From positions 1,736,001 through 1,800,000 of the forward strand of contig NZ_CP011803.1 of NCBI RefSeq assembly GCF_001038625.1: a stretch of DNA of 64,000 bases, written 5' to 3'. The notes beneath the pieces were generated by a model, which had not been told where the DNA came from, made no database searches, and saw nothing but the letters and a program-made list of their open reading frames with translations. Positions 33,740 to 43,561 of this stretch are shown here, piece by piece (positions within the stretch are counted from its first letter, which is position 1; the number at the start of each line of letters is the position of its first letter). Both the position numbers and the translations under genes were made by a program. This stretch comes from Clostridium carboxidivorans P7 (GTDB lineage: Bacteria > Bacillota > Clostridia > Clostridiales > Clostridiaceae).

Positions 33740-35128
33740 TTAAAAGCCATTATTTTTAGAAACTTCTTTTATCCAATAAGCACTTTTCTTTAAAGTTCTT
33801 TTTTGTGTTTTTAAATCTAATTGCACAAATCCATATCTATTTTTATAAGCATTACTCCATGACCAACTATCTATAAATGTCCACATATGATATCCTTTCA
33901 CATTGCAGCCCTCTTGTATGGATTTATGAAGCCATTTTAAATGTTCCTTAACAAAATCTATTCTATAACTGTCATCAATAATACCATCTTTAATAAATCT
34001 TTCTTCATTTTCAACTCCCATACCATTTTCTGACACATAACATTCTATATTGCCATAATTATTTTTTAAATTAATCATTATATCATATATACCTTTTTCA
34101 TAAATTTCCCAACCTCTGTAAACATTCATTTTTCTTCCTGGCATTTCATAGTTGTCAAAAAAAGTTTCTGGCATCATTGGTGCATTAGGATTAGGCATAT
34201 TTTCCTTTGCTTTTACTCTCCTTGGCATATAATAGTTAACTCCAAGAAAATCCACTAGATTATTCTTTATCAATTCTTTATCACCATTCTCTACACAAGG
34301 TAATAAATCATTTTCTTTAAACAACTGTATAAGTTCTTTAGGATATTCTCCTTTTACTACTGGCTCTAAAAAACTTCTATTATATATTAAATCTGCTATA
34401 TTAGCCGCTTCTAAATCAGCTATATTACTGCTTCTAGGATATGATGGTGTTAAATTTAGGACTACACCTATCTTACCATTTTGTATATTTAAACTTTTAA
34501 ATTCTTTAACTGCTTTACAATGGGAAACCATAGTATTAAAACCTACTTGAATTCCTCTTTTAAAGTCTACTATATTAGGATAATGGAAATCGTGTAAATA
34601 TCCACCCTCTACGGGAACTATTGGTTCATTATGTGTAATCCACACCTTTACTCGATCACCAAATAATTTAAAACAAGTCTTTGCATATTCACCATATGCA
34701 TCTACTACTTCCCTGCTTTCCCATCCACCTTTGTACTGCATTTCTAGAGGCATATCAAAATGATATAATGTTACAAAAGGCTCTATGTTATTTTTTATTA
34801 ATTCGTTTATTACATTATTATAAAACTCTACTGCCTTTTCATTTATTCTTCCAGTTCCATCTGGAATCAATCTAGACCAGGAAATTGAAAACCTAAATGA
34901 ATTATGGCCTATTTCCTTCATCAGTTTTATATCTTCTTTATATCTATGATAAAAATCTGATGCAACTTCTGATGATATACCTTGAAAAAATCTATTAGGT
35001 TCTTTTTCATACCATAAATCCCATATACTTAATCCCTTATCATCTTCTCTTCCTGCTCCCTCCATTTGGGTTGCAGAAGCTGCACTTCCCCACCAAAAAT
35101 TTTTTGGAAATTTATATTTAATACTCAT
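33740..35128 (-). CDS. GH1 6-phospho-beta-glucosidase
   Basis: A 462-residue glycosidase of family 1 hydrolysing 6-phosphocellobiose or other phospho-beta-glucosides delivered by the PTS. FPKNFWWGSAASATQMEGA is the N-terminal signature; acid/base Glu is in THNEP and nucleophile Glu in YVSENGMG. Its ATG overlaps the IIA stop as ATGA, so it is the last gene of the PTS operon. Length is normal. Confidence 0.95.
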   Translation of the reverse strand: MSIKYKFPKNFWWGSAASATQMEGAGREDDKGLSIWDLWYEKEPNRFFQGISSEVASDFYHRYKEDIKLMKEIGHNSFRFSISWSRLIPDGTGRINEKAVEFYNNVINELIKNNIEPFVTLYHFDMPLEMQYKGGWESREVVDAYGEYAKTCFKLFGDRVKVWITHNEPIVPVEGGYLHDFHYPNIVDFKRGIQVGFNTMVSHCKAVKEFKSLNIQNGKIGVVLNLTPSYPRSSNIADLEAANIADLIYNRSFLEPVVKGEYPKELIQLFKENDLLPCVENGDKELIKNNLVDFLGVNYYMPRRVKAKENMPNPNAPMMPETFFDNYEMPGRKMNVYRGWEIYEKGIYDIMINLKNNYGNIECYVSENGMGVENEERFIKDGIIDDSYRIDFVKEHLKWLHKSIQEGCNVKGYHMWTFIDSWSWSNAYKNRYGFVQLDLKTQKRTLKKSAYWIKEVSKNNGF

Positions 35129-35445
35129 ATTGTCTCTCCCACCTTAACTTTATATAGTTCTACTATTTCTGTTGCTAAATCTCTAACTGTCATAGCTGTC
35201 ATAAGGTGATCCTGCGCATGTACAAGTAAAATATTTACTGGTTTTGATTCACCATTTGCTTCAGCTTGAATTAATTTAGTTTGAAATTCATGAGCCTTTC
35301 CAAGTTCTTCTGATGCTTTTTTTATTAGTTCATCCGCTTTTTCATAATTACCTTTTTTAGCTTCTTGTATTGCTTCCATAGAATAAGATCTTCCATTTCC
35401 TGCATATAATATTAATTCAAATGGTACATTCTCTAATTCTTCCAT
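35125..35445 (-). CDS. PTS lactose/cellobiose-type IIA component
   Basis: A 106-residue phosphotransfer protein. NILLVHAQDHLMTAMT carries the phosphorylated His (residue 76), and YAGNGRSYSMEAIQEA is the typical N-terminal helix. It passes phosphate from HPr to the IIB protein. GAGGTGTG before ATG 35445 sets the start; the GTG at 35454 overlaps that site. Overlaps the GH1 start by four bases. Confidence 0.94.
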   Translation of the reverse strand: MEELENVPFELILYAGNGRSYSMEAIQEAKKGNYEKADELIKKASEELGKAHEFQTKLIQAEANGESKPVNILLVHAQDHLMTAMTVRDLATEIVELYKVKVGETI

Positions 35446-35478
35446 TTCACACACCTCTAATTTTTCTTTTATTTTTGT

Positions 35479-36816
35479 TTAAGTTGTTAAATTGTTTTCA
35501 TTTTTTATACTTTTATTTTTTGCTTTTTCAATAGCTTCTTTTGCTTCTTTTTCAGCTTTTTTGTATTGTTTGTCTATAGTAAGTATGAATGGTAACCAGA
35601 TTAAAAGTACAACTGTAAAATTGAAAAGCTGTAAAATTCCACCTCTAAGTGAATTTGTGGCCAGCACTCCACTAAAGAATATTGGTATTGTCCATGATAC
35701 TTCAACTCCTGTAGTCTGTGGAACTATTCCTGTTGCCATAGCAAAATAAGTAATAACTGTTACTACCATTGGAGCCAGAATCCAAGGTATTATTATCATT
35801 GGGTTTAAAACTATTGGAAATCCAAATATTACAGGTTCATTAACATTAAATATTCCTGGTGGAGTAGCTATTTTACTTAACTCCTTAAGTTGTTTACTTC
35901 TTGCAAATATTAATATTCCCACAAGTACAGCAAGTGTCATACCAGTTCCACCCATTGAAACAGTAAAGGTATCCATAAACTGTTTGGTAACTATGTGAGG
36001 TAAATGTTTTGCTCCTGCAGTAAAAGCTTGATAATTTTCTAAAGACAATGATCTCCATATTGGCTCTAAAGCAGAATTTATTAAAATTTGTCCATGTAAT
36101 CCACAGAACCAGAATAACTGAGTAAATAATATTGCCACTAAAGTAGCAGGCAAACTAGATCCTAGTGCCATTAAAGGAGTTTGTACAAATCTATATATAA
36201 AATCATGCATATTGCCCCAAGGAGTAAACATAAATATTATTTTTATGATTAAGAAAAAACTTAATGTTATAAATGCTGGTATTAGTGAAGCAAAAGATTT
36301 TGATACTGCTTCAGGTACTCCTTCTATCATCTTAATTGTCCAATTTTTTTGTACAATTCTTCTATAAATTTCAGTTGCTATAAATGCTGCAATCATTCCA
36401 ACAAATAATCCTTTAGCACCTAGTCTATCAAATGCAAGTACTGAATCTACAATCTCCTTTTTTCCTTTAACTACAGTAGGAGTTAATATGATAAATGCAG
36501 CAACTGATACAGCTGCTCCATAAACTGCTTCTATTTTGTAATGCTTGCTTAAATTATATCCTATACCAAACACCACAAACAATGCCATGATTGACATTGT
36601 AGAATTATTAGCTGCTCCTAAATAATTGGCCAATACTGCCATTTGGTCCTTTGACCACCATGGTAAATTTGCTATAACTACAAATACAGATCCAAATATA
36701 ATTAAAGGTAACGTTAACATAAATGCGTCTCTTATAACTGTCAAATATACATTATTATTCATTTTTTCTGCTACCGGCATCAAATATTTGTCGATAATCT
36801 CCATAAACTTTTTCAT
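35479..36816 (-). CDS. PTS cellobiose-type IIC permease
   Basis: A 445-residue sugar channel of the PTS, about 10 transmembrane segments. MEIIDKYLMPVAEKMNNNVYLTVIRDAFMLTLPLIIFGS is the CelB-type N-terminus, and the FNVNEPVIFGFPIVLNP loop contains the NEP sugar-contact motif of lactose/cellobiose permeases. The hydrophilic tail is lysine-rich. AAGGAGTGAAA precedes the ATG. It lies between IIB and IIA, an order typical of cellobiose operons. Confidence 0.94.
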   Translation of the reverse strand: MKKFMEIIDKYLMPVAEKMNNNVYLTVIRDAFMLTLPLIIFGSVFVVIANLPWWSKDQMAVLANYLGAANNSTMSIMALFVVFGIGYNLSKHYKIEAVYGAAVSVAAFIILTPTVVKGKKEIVDSVLAFDRLGAKGLFVGMIAAFIATEIYRRIVQKNWTIKMIEGVPEAVSKSFASLIPAFITLSFFLIIKIIFMFTPWGNMHDFIYRFVQTPLMALGSSLPATLVAILFTQLFWFCGLHGQILINSALEPIWRSLSLENYQAFTAGAKHLPHIVTKQFMDTFTVSMGGTGMTLAVLVGILIFARSKQLKELSKIATPPGIFNVNEPVIFGFPIVLNPMIIIPWILAPMVVTVITYFAMATGIVPQTTGVEVSWTIPIFFSGVLATNSLRGGILQLFNFTVVLLIWLPFILTIDKQYKKAEKEAKEAIEKAKNKSIKNENNLTT

Positions 36817-36866
36817 GAATTTTCACTCCTTTACCTATTAAACGTTATCAATTTGCTCCTTGAAAA

Positions 36867-37172
36867 TTATTTTTTTATAAGATCTATAGCTGCATCCAAA
36901 ATTGCATTACCATCACATCTTCCATAATCCATTGGCTTAATAATATCCATATTTATACCTATTTCTTTTGCCATTGTTTCAAATTTCTGTTTTAAAAATC
37001 TCATTTGAGGTCCTATTAATAAAACATCTGCCTTTTTCATTTCTTCTTCTACTTTGTCTTGAGCAACAGCCCAAATTTTACACTCTATGTTTCTCTTTGC
37101 TGCTGCCTCCTGCATTTTTTTTACTACTAAACTTGTAGACATTCCTGATGAACATGCTAATAAAATATTCAT
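36867..37172 (-). CDS. PTS lactose/cellobiose-type IIB component
   Basis: A 101-residue protein, MNILLACSSGMSTSLVVKKMQ, with phosphocysteine Cys7; DVLLIGPQMRFLKQKFE is a family feature. It receives phosphate from IIA and passes it to the sugar crossing IIC. It is first of four genes, 45 bases after a sigma-54 promoter, so the operon is under control of the LevR-type activator upstream. Confidence 0.94.
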   Translation of the reverse strand: MNILLACSSGMSTSLVVKKMQEAAAKRNIECKIWAVAQDKVEEEMKKADVLLIGPQMRFLKQKFETMAKEIGINMDIIKPMDYGRCDGNAILDAAIDLIKK

Positions 37173-37216
37173 AATAATTCCCCCTAAATAATATTTTTAT
37201 CTTTGCTTATCTATAT

Positions 37217-37233
37217 AGCAAAACACGTGCCAA
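37217..37233 (-). promoter_or_regulatory. Sigma-54 (-24/-12) promoter of the cellobiose PTS operon
   Basis: On the minus strand TTGGCACGTGTTTTGCT contains TGGCAC-N5-TTGCT, an exact match to the sigma-54 consensus. It is 45 bp before the IIB start and is directly supported by the LevR-type sigma-54 activator gene beside it. Confidence 0.93.
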
Positions 37234-37235
37234 AT

Positions 37236-37269
37236 AAGAAAACATAGGAAATTTGCCCTATGCTTTCTT
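37236..37269 (-). terminator. Terminator of the activator gene, between activator sites and promoter
   Basis: On the minus strand CATAGG pairs with CCTATG, extended by AAGAAA/TTTCTT, and is followed by TTTTCTTATTT. It terminates the regulator and lies just upstream of the sigma-54 promoter. Confidence 0.75.
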
Positions 37270-37276
37270 TACCCTT

Positions 37277-37379
37277 TATACACATTTTTAAAATACTATA
37301 CACATGATGTTTTTTATTAATGTGTATAATGTTTATTTATACACATTATATTTTTATACAAGTTTATTTTTATACACAT
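37277..37379. promoter_or_regulatory. Cluster of TATACACAT activator boxes
   Basis: TATACACAT occurs at 37277-37285, 37297-37305, 37338-37346 and 37371-37379, inverted (ATGTGTATA) at 37320-37328, and as degenerate TATACAAGT at 37355-37363. The inverted copy and the 37338 copy make a palindrome with spacer. The sites lie 44-160 bp upstream of the sigma-54 promoter and are the likely enhancer sites for the LevR-type activator. Confidence 0.82.
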
Positions 37380-37388
37380 GCTAATTTT

Positions 37389-40136
37389 TTATATATTTAC
37401 TATATTTAAAATTATAATTAATATATGGCAAAATTCATCATCCGAAAATTTGATATTATAAAACCTTTCTATTGGTCTTAATGATTCCTTTAAGAAATTA
37501 TACTCTTTGGAATAACTCATTACTTTTTGTTTTCTTATACATTTAGGTGTATCTTCTTTATTAATCAATCTAATTATGGCACAAGCTAAATGAAGTATTA
37601 ATCCTGAAACCATATATATATCTATATTATCAGTTATATTTTCTCTTACATTATCTAAAAAATTTATGCACAAAGGCTTAAAATCACTCATACTTAATTC
37701 CTTAATTTCATTTCCTAAGCTTTGAAATATTTCATTATAGAAGTTTTCTAATGTTTTCACTCTGTTTACTATATCCTTTAGTCTTGTATAATTGGAATCT
37801 AAAAAAAGTTCCGAAACAGGTATAAATGGTATTCCATACACATTAGGATTTACAGTTCCAACTACAGCAATTATTTTCTTGTTTTTAGATAATATATTTA
37901 TAGTATTATACATCTCTTTCCTATCGCTAGCTGATAATGGAACTATTTGTATATCCTTTGATGCTAAATTTATTTTTTCTTCAATCATATTTTTTACCTT
38001 AATGGCACTACCTTCACCTGTAATACAATTTGTTATTATTATGTTATCCTTTCTTGGTATATAAGTTTCACTTAAACTTATATTATAATTATTTAAAAAA
38101 CTTACTGATTGTTTAGCTTCTTCACATATAATATTTATATTATTATTAGTAAGAGCTTTTCTTGCACATTCAATAACAAGCAATGTAGACACCATATCAA
38201 TTACTCTTATTTCAATCCCCGTTTCTTCACTTATAAGTTCTCCAAACATTCCTAAAGATCCCATATCTACCAAAAGCATTACTCCTGATCCTTGATGATT
38301 TGTTATTATAAAATCTTTAAGCTCTATATAAGCTGTTTGTGGATTTTTATCTAACGTCATATCATAAGCATATACATTGTCACCACCTACCAATTTATTA
38401 GCCACTTCAGCCATAGATGAAGCTGTACTTTTTCCATGCATGGCAACTACAATGATAGGCTTATAAGCTATCCTATCTCCCTCCAAATCATCTACACATA
38501 AAAACATAGCAATAAACTCTATTTCTTCTGATGGTATTTTAATATTAAATTCATCTTCTAATTTGTCTACTAAAATTAATGCTAATTTATATTCTTCTCT
38601 ATCTTTTTCTACTATTTCATTTAAATTATGATTAATTAAATTTTTATTATGAATTATCCTTTCAATACTTGAACTAATATGAAGGCATAATCCATAAAAT
38701 ATCTTAACTGGGAAAACCTTTTTCATTTTCTTTGATGCAATGTCTAAAAATTTTTCTACTATATTGATTATTCTCTTATCTACTATTTTAGATAATTCTT
38801 CTTTTTTTACTTCTTGTTCAAATTCGCCTACATATTTTTTAAAATACTTTTTTATATCAAAAGCCATTAAAAAATTAATATCATTTTCTTCTATACCACG
38901 CTCTTTAAGTTCCTGTATCCTTTTTTCAATACTTTCATAAAAATTATTAGGTAAGGATTTGTCATTTATTTTGATCTTATGTTTGGTTATCTTAGAATTA
39001 AAATTCAATTCAATATCTTCATTAATTATTTTATCTAATACTTCTGAATTTTGTTTATATAATAATAATCCTTGTCTTACATTATTCAAAAAGTCTGTGC
39101 TGTGTACTTCTATTTTTTTCTTACCTTTAGACACATACTTTAAAAATGCATTGGCACATCCAAGCTGTATATCACCTTTTAATTGTCCTATGTTGCCTGT
39201 ACAATTATAAAGAAGCAAAGCTCTTATTGTGTTAGTTGATACAAATATTTCTCTTCCAATCCTTTCTGATTCTGTCCTAAAAAATTCACAAATAAGTTCG
39301 AATCTTTCCTCCAAACTTCTGTCTTTAAGCATTGGTATATTTATTGTTATAGGAATTCTTCTAGTAAATGTGCTTAAAAGCACACTATCCACATTCTCCG
39401 TAGTTGCGCATATTATACGCACCTTACTAATTTTCTTTTTCTCTATATCGCCTAAAGGTGTATATATTCCTTTATCAATTAACATAAATAACATTTCTTG
39501 ACCTTCAGGAGGCAATCTATGGATTTCATCTAAAAACAATATTCCTCCATTAGCTTTATCCACAAGACCATCTTTATCTTTATTAGCACCTGTAAAGGCA
39601 CCTTTTTTACTTCCCAAAAGATGTGCTAGTATTAACTGAGGATTATTGGCATAATCTGCGCAGTTAAAAGCTACAAAAGGACTATTTATAGGAATAACCG
39701 CTTTTTCTATTGCAAATTTATACATAACTTCAGCAAACATTGTTTTTCCAACACCAGTTGGACCTAAAAGCAAAGTATGCAATCCATTAGGAGGGTACAA
39801 AATAGCAGCTTTAGCTTGTTCAATACATTTTTTTAAACTTCTATTTCCACCAATAAGGGTATTAAAATTTGCAGAATTTCTTTTAAATTTTTTATCATCT
39901 TCATGTTCTCCTTCATACAAATTTATAGAATATATAATAGGTTTTCCCTTTATTTTAAAAATCTTTCCTTGTTTACATAGCATATTTAGTATACTGCTTA
40001 CATTTGTTCTTTGAAGAGACAAACTATCCGCAATTTCTTTAGTACTGCAGCCTAGAACTTCAGTCAATCCTTTTCTTTTTTGTTCTTTACATTTATCATA
40101 CAAATACTTAAATATAATATCTTCTGATTTTCTCAT
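37389..40136 (-). CDS. LevR-type sigma-54 activator with PRD/PTS domains
   Basis: A 915-residue enhancer-binding protein. An N-terminal HTH (about 30-60) is followed by an AAA+ domain with Walker A GPTGVGKT (125-132), sigma-54 contact loop GAFTGA (179-184) and GGILFLDEIHR (Walker B). The C-terminal half has two PRD regions, with likely phosphorylated His, around an EIIA-Man-like domain (KPIIVVAMHGKSTASSMAEVAN) and an EIIB-like domain. PTS phosphorylation therefore reports sugar availability. It drives the PTS operon from the sigma-54 promoter at 37217-37233. It is not LevR itself: the target is a cellobiose-type operon. Confidence 0.93.
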   Translation of the reverse strand: MRKSEDIIFKYLYDKCKEQKRKGLTEVLGCSTKEIADSLSLQRTNVSSILNMLCKQGKIFKIKGKPIIYSINLYEGEHEDDKKFKRNSANFNTLIGGNRSLKKCIEQAKAAILYPPNGLHTLLLGPTGVGKTMFAEVMYKFAIEKAVIPINSPFVAFNCADYANNPQLILAHLLGSKKGAFTGANKDKDGLVDKANGGILFLDEIHRLPPEGQEMLFMLIDKGIYTPLGDIEKKKISKVRIICATTENVDSVLLSTFTRRIPITINIPMLKDRSLEERFELICEFFRTESERIGREIFVSTNTIRALLLYNCTGNIGQLKGDIQLGCANAFLKYVSKGKKKIEVHSTDFLNNVRQGLLLYKQNSEVLDKIINEDIELNFNSKITKHKIKINDKSLPNNFYESIEKRIQELKERGIEENDINFLMAFDIKKYFKKYVGEFEQEVKKEELSKIVDKRIINIVEKFLDIASKKMKKVFPVKIFYGLCLHISSSIERIIHNKNLINHNLNEIVEKDREEYKLALILVDKLEDEFNIKIPSEEIEFIAMFLCVDDLEGDRIAYKPIIVVAMHGKSTASSMAEVANKLVGGDNVYAYDMTLDKNPQTAYIELKDFIITNHQGSGVMLLVDMGSLGMFGELISEETGIEIRVIDMVSTLLVIECARKALTNNNINIICEEAKQSVSFLNNYNISLSETYIPRKDNIIITNCITGEGSAIKVKNMIEEKINLASKDIQIVPLSASDRKEMYNTINILSKNKKIIAVVGTVNPNVYGIPFIPVSELFLDSNYTRLKDIVNRVKTLENFYNEIFQSLGNEIKELSMSDFKPLCINFLDNVRENITDNIDIYMVSGLILHLACAIIRLINKEDTPKCIRKQKVMSYSKEYNFLKESLRPIERFYNIKFSDDEFCHILIIILNIVNI

Positions 40137-40199
40137 AGTTTATCACCTTCTATTCCACACTATTTTTACCATGTAAGTAAATTATATCATATGACATTT

Positions 40200-40236
40200 A
40201 AAAGAGACTGTTATAATTAAAATAACAATCTCTTTT
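40200..40236 (-). terminator. Terminator of the DMT transporter gene
   Basis: AAAAGAGACTGTTA (40200-40213) pairs with TAACAATCTCTTTT (40223-40236), one mismatch. Confidence 0.78.
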
Positions 40237-40260
40237 ATTTTATAAATAGCTTTTAAAATT

Positions 40261-41223
40261 TTATACTAATTCTTCTTTTACTTTGGCAGTTTCTAATCCT
40301 GTTCGCTTCTTATTAGATATAAACGTTATAGATGAACTTATGACAATTAAAACAATTCCTACAATTGTATTTAAATTAATAACCTCTCTTAAAATGATTA
40401 AAGCCAGTATTGGTGCTAATGCAGGTTTTATATAAAACACTAAAGAAGCAGTAGCTGCAGACGTTTTCTCCATTGCTAACAAATAAAAAGTATAACCTAA
40501 CCCAGTTACAAACACTCCTACAAAAATCAATCCAGGTATACTAGATAATGTAATTCCCTTTAAAATTGGTATATCCGAGAAAACCTTAAATTTAGACTGC
40601 TGGATTATTTGTGCTACAAAACTTATTTTACTTATTAGTATGATCAAAAACATTTCAGCACTTCCCATAAGAAAGCAAAAACAAGTTTGCACAACACCAC
40701 CATACTTCTTACTATATTTCTTTCCAATTACACCATATAAAGCAAAAGTAACAGCAGCTAAAATAGTAAACAAAATGCCATACATATTATTAGTCATATG
40801 AAATGGATTCATAATAGTTATAATTGCTATAATGCTTATAACTAATGATGCAATTGTAGTTTTGTATATTTTCTCACTAAGCATAAAATAAGCAAAAAGT
40901 ATTACAAATATTGGATTACAACTAAATAATATTGCAACAATAGATGCTTTACTATATAAAATAGCTAATTGATAAAAAGTCATACTTACTACAACACATA
41001 TAAATCCTAAAAGTGCAAATACTTTAAAGTCATCTTTTTTTAATGAAATTTCTCTATCTTTTAAACCTTTTAAAGCTGCTGGAAGAAGTATAACTGCTCC
41101 TATTAAAAATCTTAAAAAAGTTAACTGTATTGGATTAAATTGACCTGAAACTAACTTTAATGCTACCTCCATACTACTAAATAAAATTGTTGCTAAAATA
41201 ATACTAACATATCCCTGTTTCAC
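40261..41223 (-). CDS. EamA/DMT family transporter
   Basis: A 320-residue protein with ten transmembrane segments in two EamA repeats (SIILATILFSSMEVALKLVSGQFNPIQLTFLRFLIGAVILLPA; ITLSSIPGLIFVGVFVTGLGYTFYLLAMEKTSAATASLVFYIKPALAPILALI). A drug/metabolite exporter; substrate unknown, perhaps an amino acid. Starts with GTG at 41223, AGGGGG upstream. Divergent from the LysR regulator, so probably regulated by it. Confidence 0.92.
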   Translation of the reverse strand: MKQGYVSIILATILFSSMEVALKLVSGQFNPIQLTFLRFLIGAVILLPAALKGLKDREISLKKDDFKVFALLGFICVVVSMTFYQLAILYSKASIVAILFSCNPIFVILFAYFMLSEKIYKTTIASLVISIIAIITIMNPFHMTNNMYGILFTILAAVTFALYGVIGKKYSKKYGGVVQTCFCFLMGSAEMFLIILISKISFVAQIIQQSKFKVFSDIPILKGITLSSIPGLIFVGVFVTGLGYTFYLLAMEKTSAATASLVFYIKPALAPILALIILREVINLNTIVGIVLIVISSSITFISNKKRTGLETAKVKEELV

Positions 41224-41359
41224 AAAAATTACCCCCTACATAAAATATTGTTTTCATAAAAACATCAAACTTTTTTCTAAATATTTTTAATACTTAATTA
41301 TTTATGTTTACTATTTTAGTATAGCAAAATACTACTTATAAAAAAAATACTTATAATAT

Positions 41360-41390
41360 ATAATATATATATACAAATTATATATATTAT
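41360..41390. promoter_or_regulatory. Palindrome in front of the lysR gene
   Basis: ATAATATATATA (41360-41371) pairs with TATATATATTAT (41379-41390). It lies between the divergent DMT and LysR genes and suits a LysR box, although the A+T-rich composition makes chance a concern. Confidence 0.45.
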
Positions 41391-41406
41391 AGAAAGGATT
41401 ACTAAT

Positions 41407-42267
41407 ATGGATATTAAGCAGCTTAAATATTTTTTAACCATTGCCAGAGAAGGCACTTTAACTAATGCATCTAAAAAGCTTCATATAGCTCAACCTCCTC
41501 TAAGCTATCAATTGAAAATGCTTGAAAATGAAATTGGTATAAAATTAATTGAAAGGACTACTAGAAAATCTCAATTAACAGATGCAGGGAAATTCTTATA
41601 TAATCGCAGCGAAAAAATTGTTGAATTAGTTGAAACTACGCTTAAAGAATTAAAAGATTTTAACAAAGGCATTGAGGGAACTTTAGCTATTGGAACCATT
41701 GCTTCTACAGCTTCAATCCTACCTGAAAAGATAAATGACTTTCATAAACTCTATCCGAAAGTAAATTTTCAAATAAGAGAAGGAAACAGTACTAGAATAT
41801 TAGATCTTTTAAATAATGGAATTATACAAATAGGAATTATTAGGTGTCCTTTTGATTCTAAAAATCTTAAATACAAATCTTTATCCAAAGAACATATGCT
41901 GGCCGCAATACATAGTAATTTCTTGTCTTCAACAAAGAAAAAAAAGATTAGCTTAATTGAGCTTAAAAATTTACCTTTGATAATACATGTTAGATTTAAA
42001 TCCATGATAGTTGATGCTTGCAGCGGACTTAATTTCACTCCAAATATATTTTGTGAAACTGATGATGTAAGATCTATGCTAACCTGGGCTACTACAGGTA
42101 TGGGAATAGCTATAGTTCCTAAATCTACTGTAAATCTTATTCCAAATATAAATTTGACATATAAAGAAATTACTAATCCCAATTTAGTAACTGAAACCTT
42201 TTTAGTTTGGTTAAATAATAGTTATATGTCCAATACCATGAAAAACTTTTTAAAAATGCTTACTTAA
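41407..42267 (+). CDS. LysR family transcriptional regulator
   Basis: A 286-residue LysR regulator: MDIKQLKYFLTIAREGTLTNASKKLHIAQPPLSYQLKMLENEIGIKLIERTTRKSQLTDAG is the winged HTH, then a periplasmic-binding-like effector domain (GTLAIGTIASTASILP, GMGIAIVPKSTV). AGAAAGGATTA precedes the ATG. It probably activates or represses the divergent DMT exporter; effector unknown. Confidence 0.94.
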   Translation: MDIKQLKYFLTIAREGTLTNASKKLHIAQPPLSYQLKMLENEIGIKLIERTTRKSQLTDAGKFLYNRSEKIVELVETTLKELKDFNKGIEGTLAIGTIASTASILPEKINDFHKLYPKVNFQIREGNSTRILDLLNNGIIQIGIIRCPFDSKNLKYKSLSKEHMLAAIHSNFLSSTKKKKISLIELKNLPLIIHVRFKSMIVDACSGLNFTPNIFCETDDVRSMLTWATTGMGIAIVPKSTVNLIPNINLTYKEITNPNLVTETFLVWLNNSYMSNTMKNFLKMLT

Positions 42268-42274
42268 ATATAAA

Positions 42275-42296
42275 GACTGTGGACAACGCCACAGCC
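42275..42296. terminator. Bidirectional terminator between lysR and DUF3021 gene
   Basis: GACTGTGG (42275-42282) pairs with CCACAGCC (42289-42296), loop ACAACG; it lies between convergent genes. One stem pair is G-T. Confidence 0.7.
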
Positions 42297-42728
42297 TTAC
42301 TTTTGCGAAAACTGTTTTTTCTTATTTACTAGTTTTGAATTAAGTTCTAAACATTTTTTATAAGAATAATAGCAAAGGCTCATACCAAGAAATTCTGCTG
42401 ATATTACAATTGACATTAGTCTTACTATAGAAATATTAATATTTTGAATAAAATATAAATAAATAGATGGTGTGCTAGAAATAATTCCTATTATCATAAA
42501 CACTGCTATAAATGCTATTTTTATATCCATTTCTTTCATCTCAAATATGTATATAAAAGTGAACATTGATATTGTTCCAATAAAGGCACCAATCAAAGAA
42601 TCAGTAATTAATGTAGCTACTACCATACTACTCATATTTGTAATAGTTACTTCAAGCATACCAACAAATAATCCGATAAGAGAAGATACAAATAAATTAA
42701 ATAAGAAATCCTTTAAATTTTCTTTCAT
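42297..42728 (-). CDS. DUF3021 family membrane protein
   Basis: A 143-residue protein with about four hydrophobic segments (LFVSSLIGLFVGMLEVTI, LIGAFIGTISMFTFIYIF, IAFIAVFMIIGIISSTPSI, LMSIVISAEFLGMSLCYYSY). Such proteins are always found beside LytTR regulators, as here, and are thought to antagonise or anchor them. It follows the LytTR gene by 12 bases in one operon. Confidence 0.85.
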   Translation of the reverse strand: MKENLKDFLFNLFVSSLIGLFVGMLEVTITNMSSMVVATLITDSLIGAFIGTISMFTFIYIFEMKEMDIKIAFIAVFMIIGIISSTPSIYLYFIQNINISIVRLMSIVISAEFLGMSLCYYSYKKCLELNSKLVNKKKQFSQK

Positions 42729-42740
42729 AACTAAAACACC

Positions 42741-43289
42741 TCAAAACCCAAGAAATTTTTTAAATTCAGTTAAATATTTTCTTGTAACATAAATTTCTTC
42801 ATTTATGTCTATTATTTTTAATATAAGTTTGCTGTTAAACCACGAAATAATACGATCTACTTTAACTATATTTACAATAAAGCACTTGCTTATCCTTATA
42901 AAACCCTTACTTTGTAATCTTTCTTCCAGCTCATAAAGCTTTTCTTTAACCTTATATTTTTTATTCTCTGTCCTGCAAAAAACATCATTTCCCATAGCTT
43001 CAAAATAGTAAATATCATCATAAGTTAATACTTTAAGCTCATCATCATCACATTTTCCTGTTATTACATTTTTAAAATCTTCTTTATTTGAGTTCATATA
43101 ATCCAAATAGTCCATCAAAACATTTATTGATTCCATATCAAAATATATTCCTATTTTGCCTTTCTCTAATTCAAATCCTCTTTCAATTATGCATACTTTA
43201 GAATCCTTACTAATTGTTATTTTTCTATTACTAAGAATTTCTTCTATAATTCTCCTAAGATTTTCCGAACAAATTAAATCCATTTCCAT
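42741..43289 (-). CDS. LytTR-domain transcriptional regulator
   Basis: A 182-residue protein. The C-terminal half is a LytTR DNA-binding domain: IYYFEAMGNDVFCRTENKKYKVKEKLYELEERLQSKGFIRISKCFIVNIVKVDRI and VTRKYLTEFKKFLG. There is no response-regulator receiver; the N-terminal 80 residues are an unassigned domain. Forms a two-gene LytTR/DUF3021 regulatory unit, in which the membrane partner usually holds the regulator inactive. GAGGTTTTAGT precedes the ATG. Confidence 0.9.
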   Translation of the reverse strand: MEMDLICSENLRRIIEEILSNRKITISKDSKVCIIERGFELEKGKIGIYFDMESINVLMDYLDYMNSNKEDFKNVITGKCDDDELKVLTYDDIYYFEAMGNDVFCRTENKKYKVKEKLYELEERLQSKGFIRISKCFIVNIVKVDRIISWFNSKLILKIIDINEEIYVTRKYLTEFKKFLGF

Positions 43290-43561
43290 ACTAAAACCTC
43301 ATTTTATACAATTTAAACTTTGTTAAATCATATTATTATAATGAATTTTCTATAAAACATTATTTAAAATTTATGATTCTATTTTATTACATTTCATAAA
43401 TTTTAACTATACATTTCTTTTAAAATGCATTATTCAACATACAAGATACATTATTTAAGCTTTAAAGAATATTATATAAATTAATATTTGAAAACTTTCA
43501 AAATAAAATAGGCACAGATTTTTACCATGTCTACTTTATAAATAATATGATTTAAGATTAA

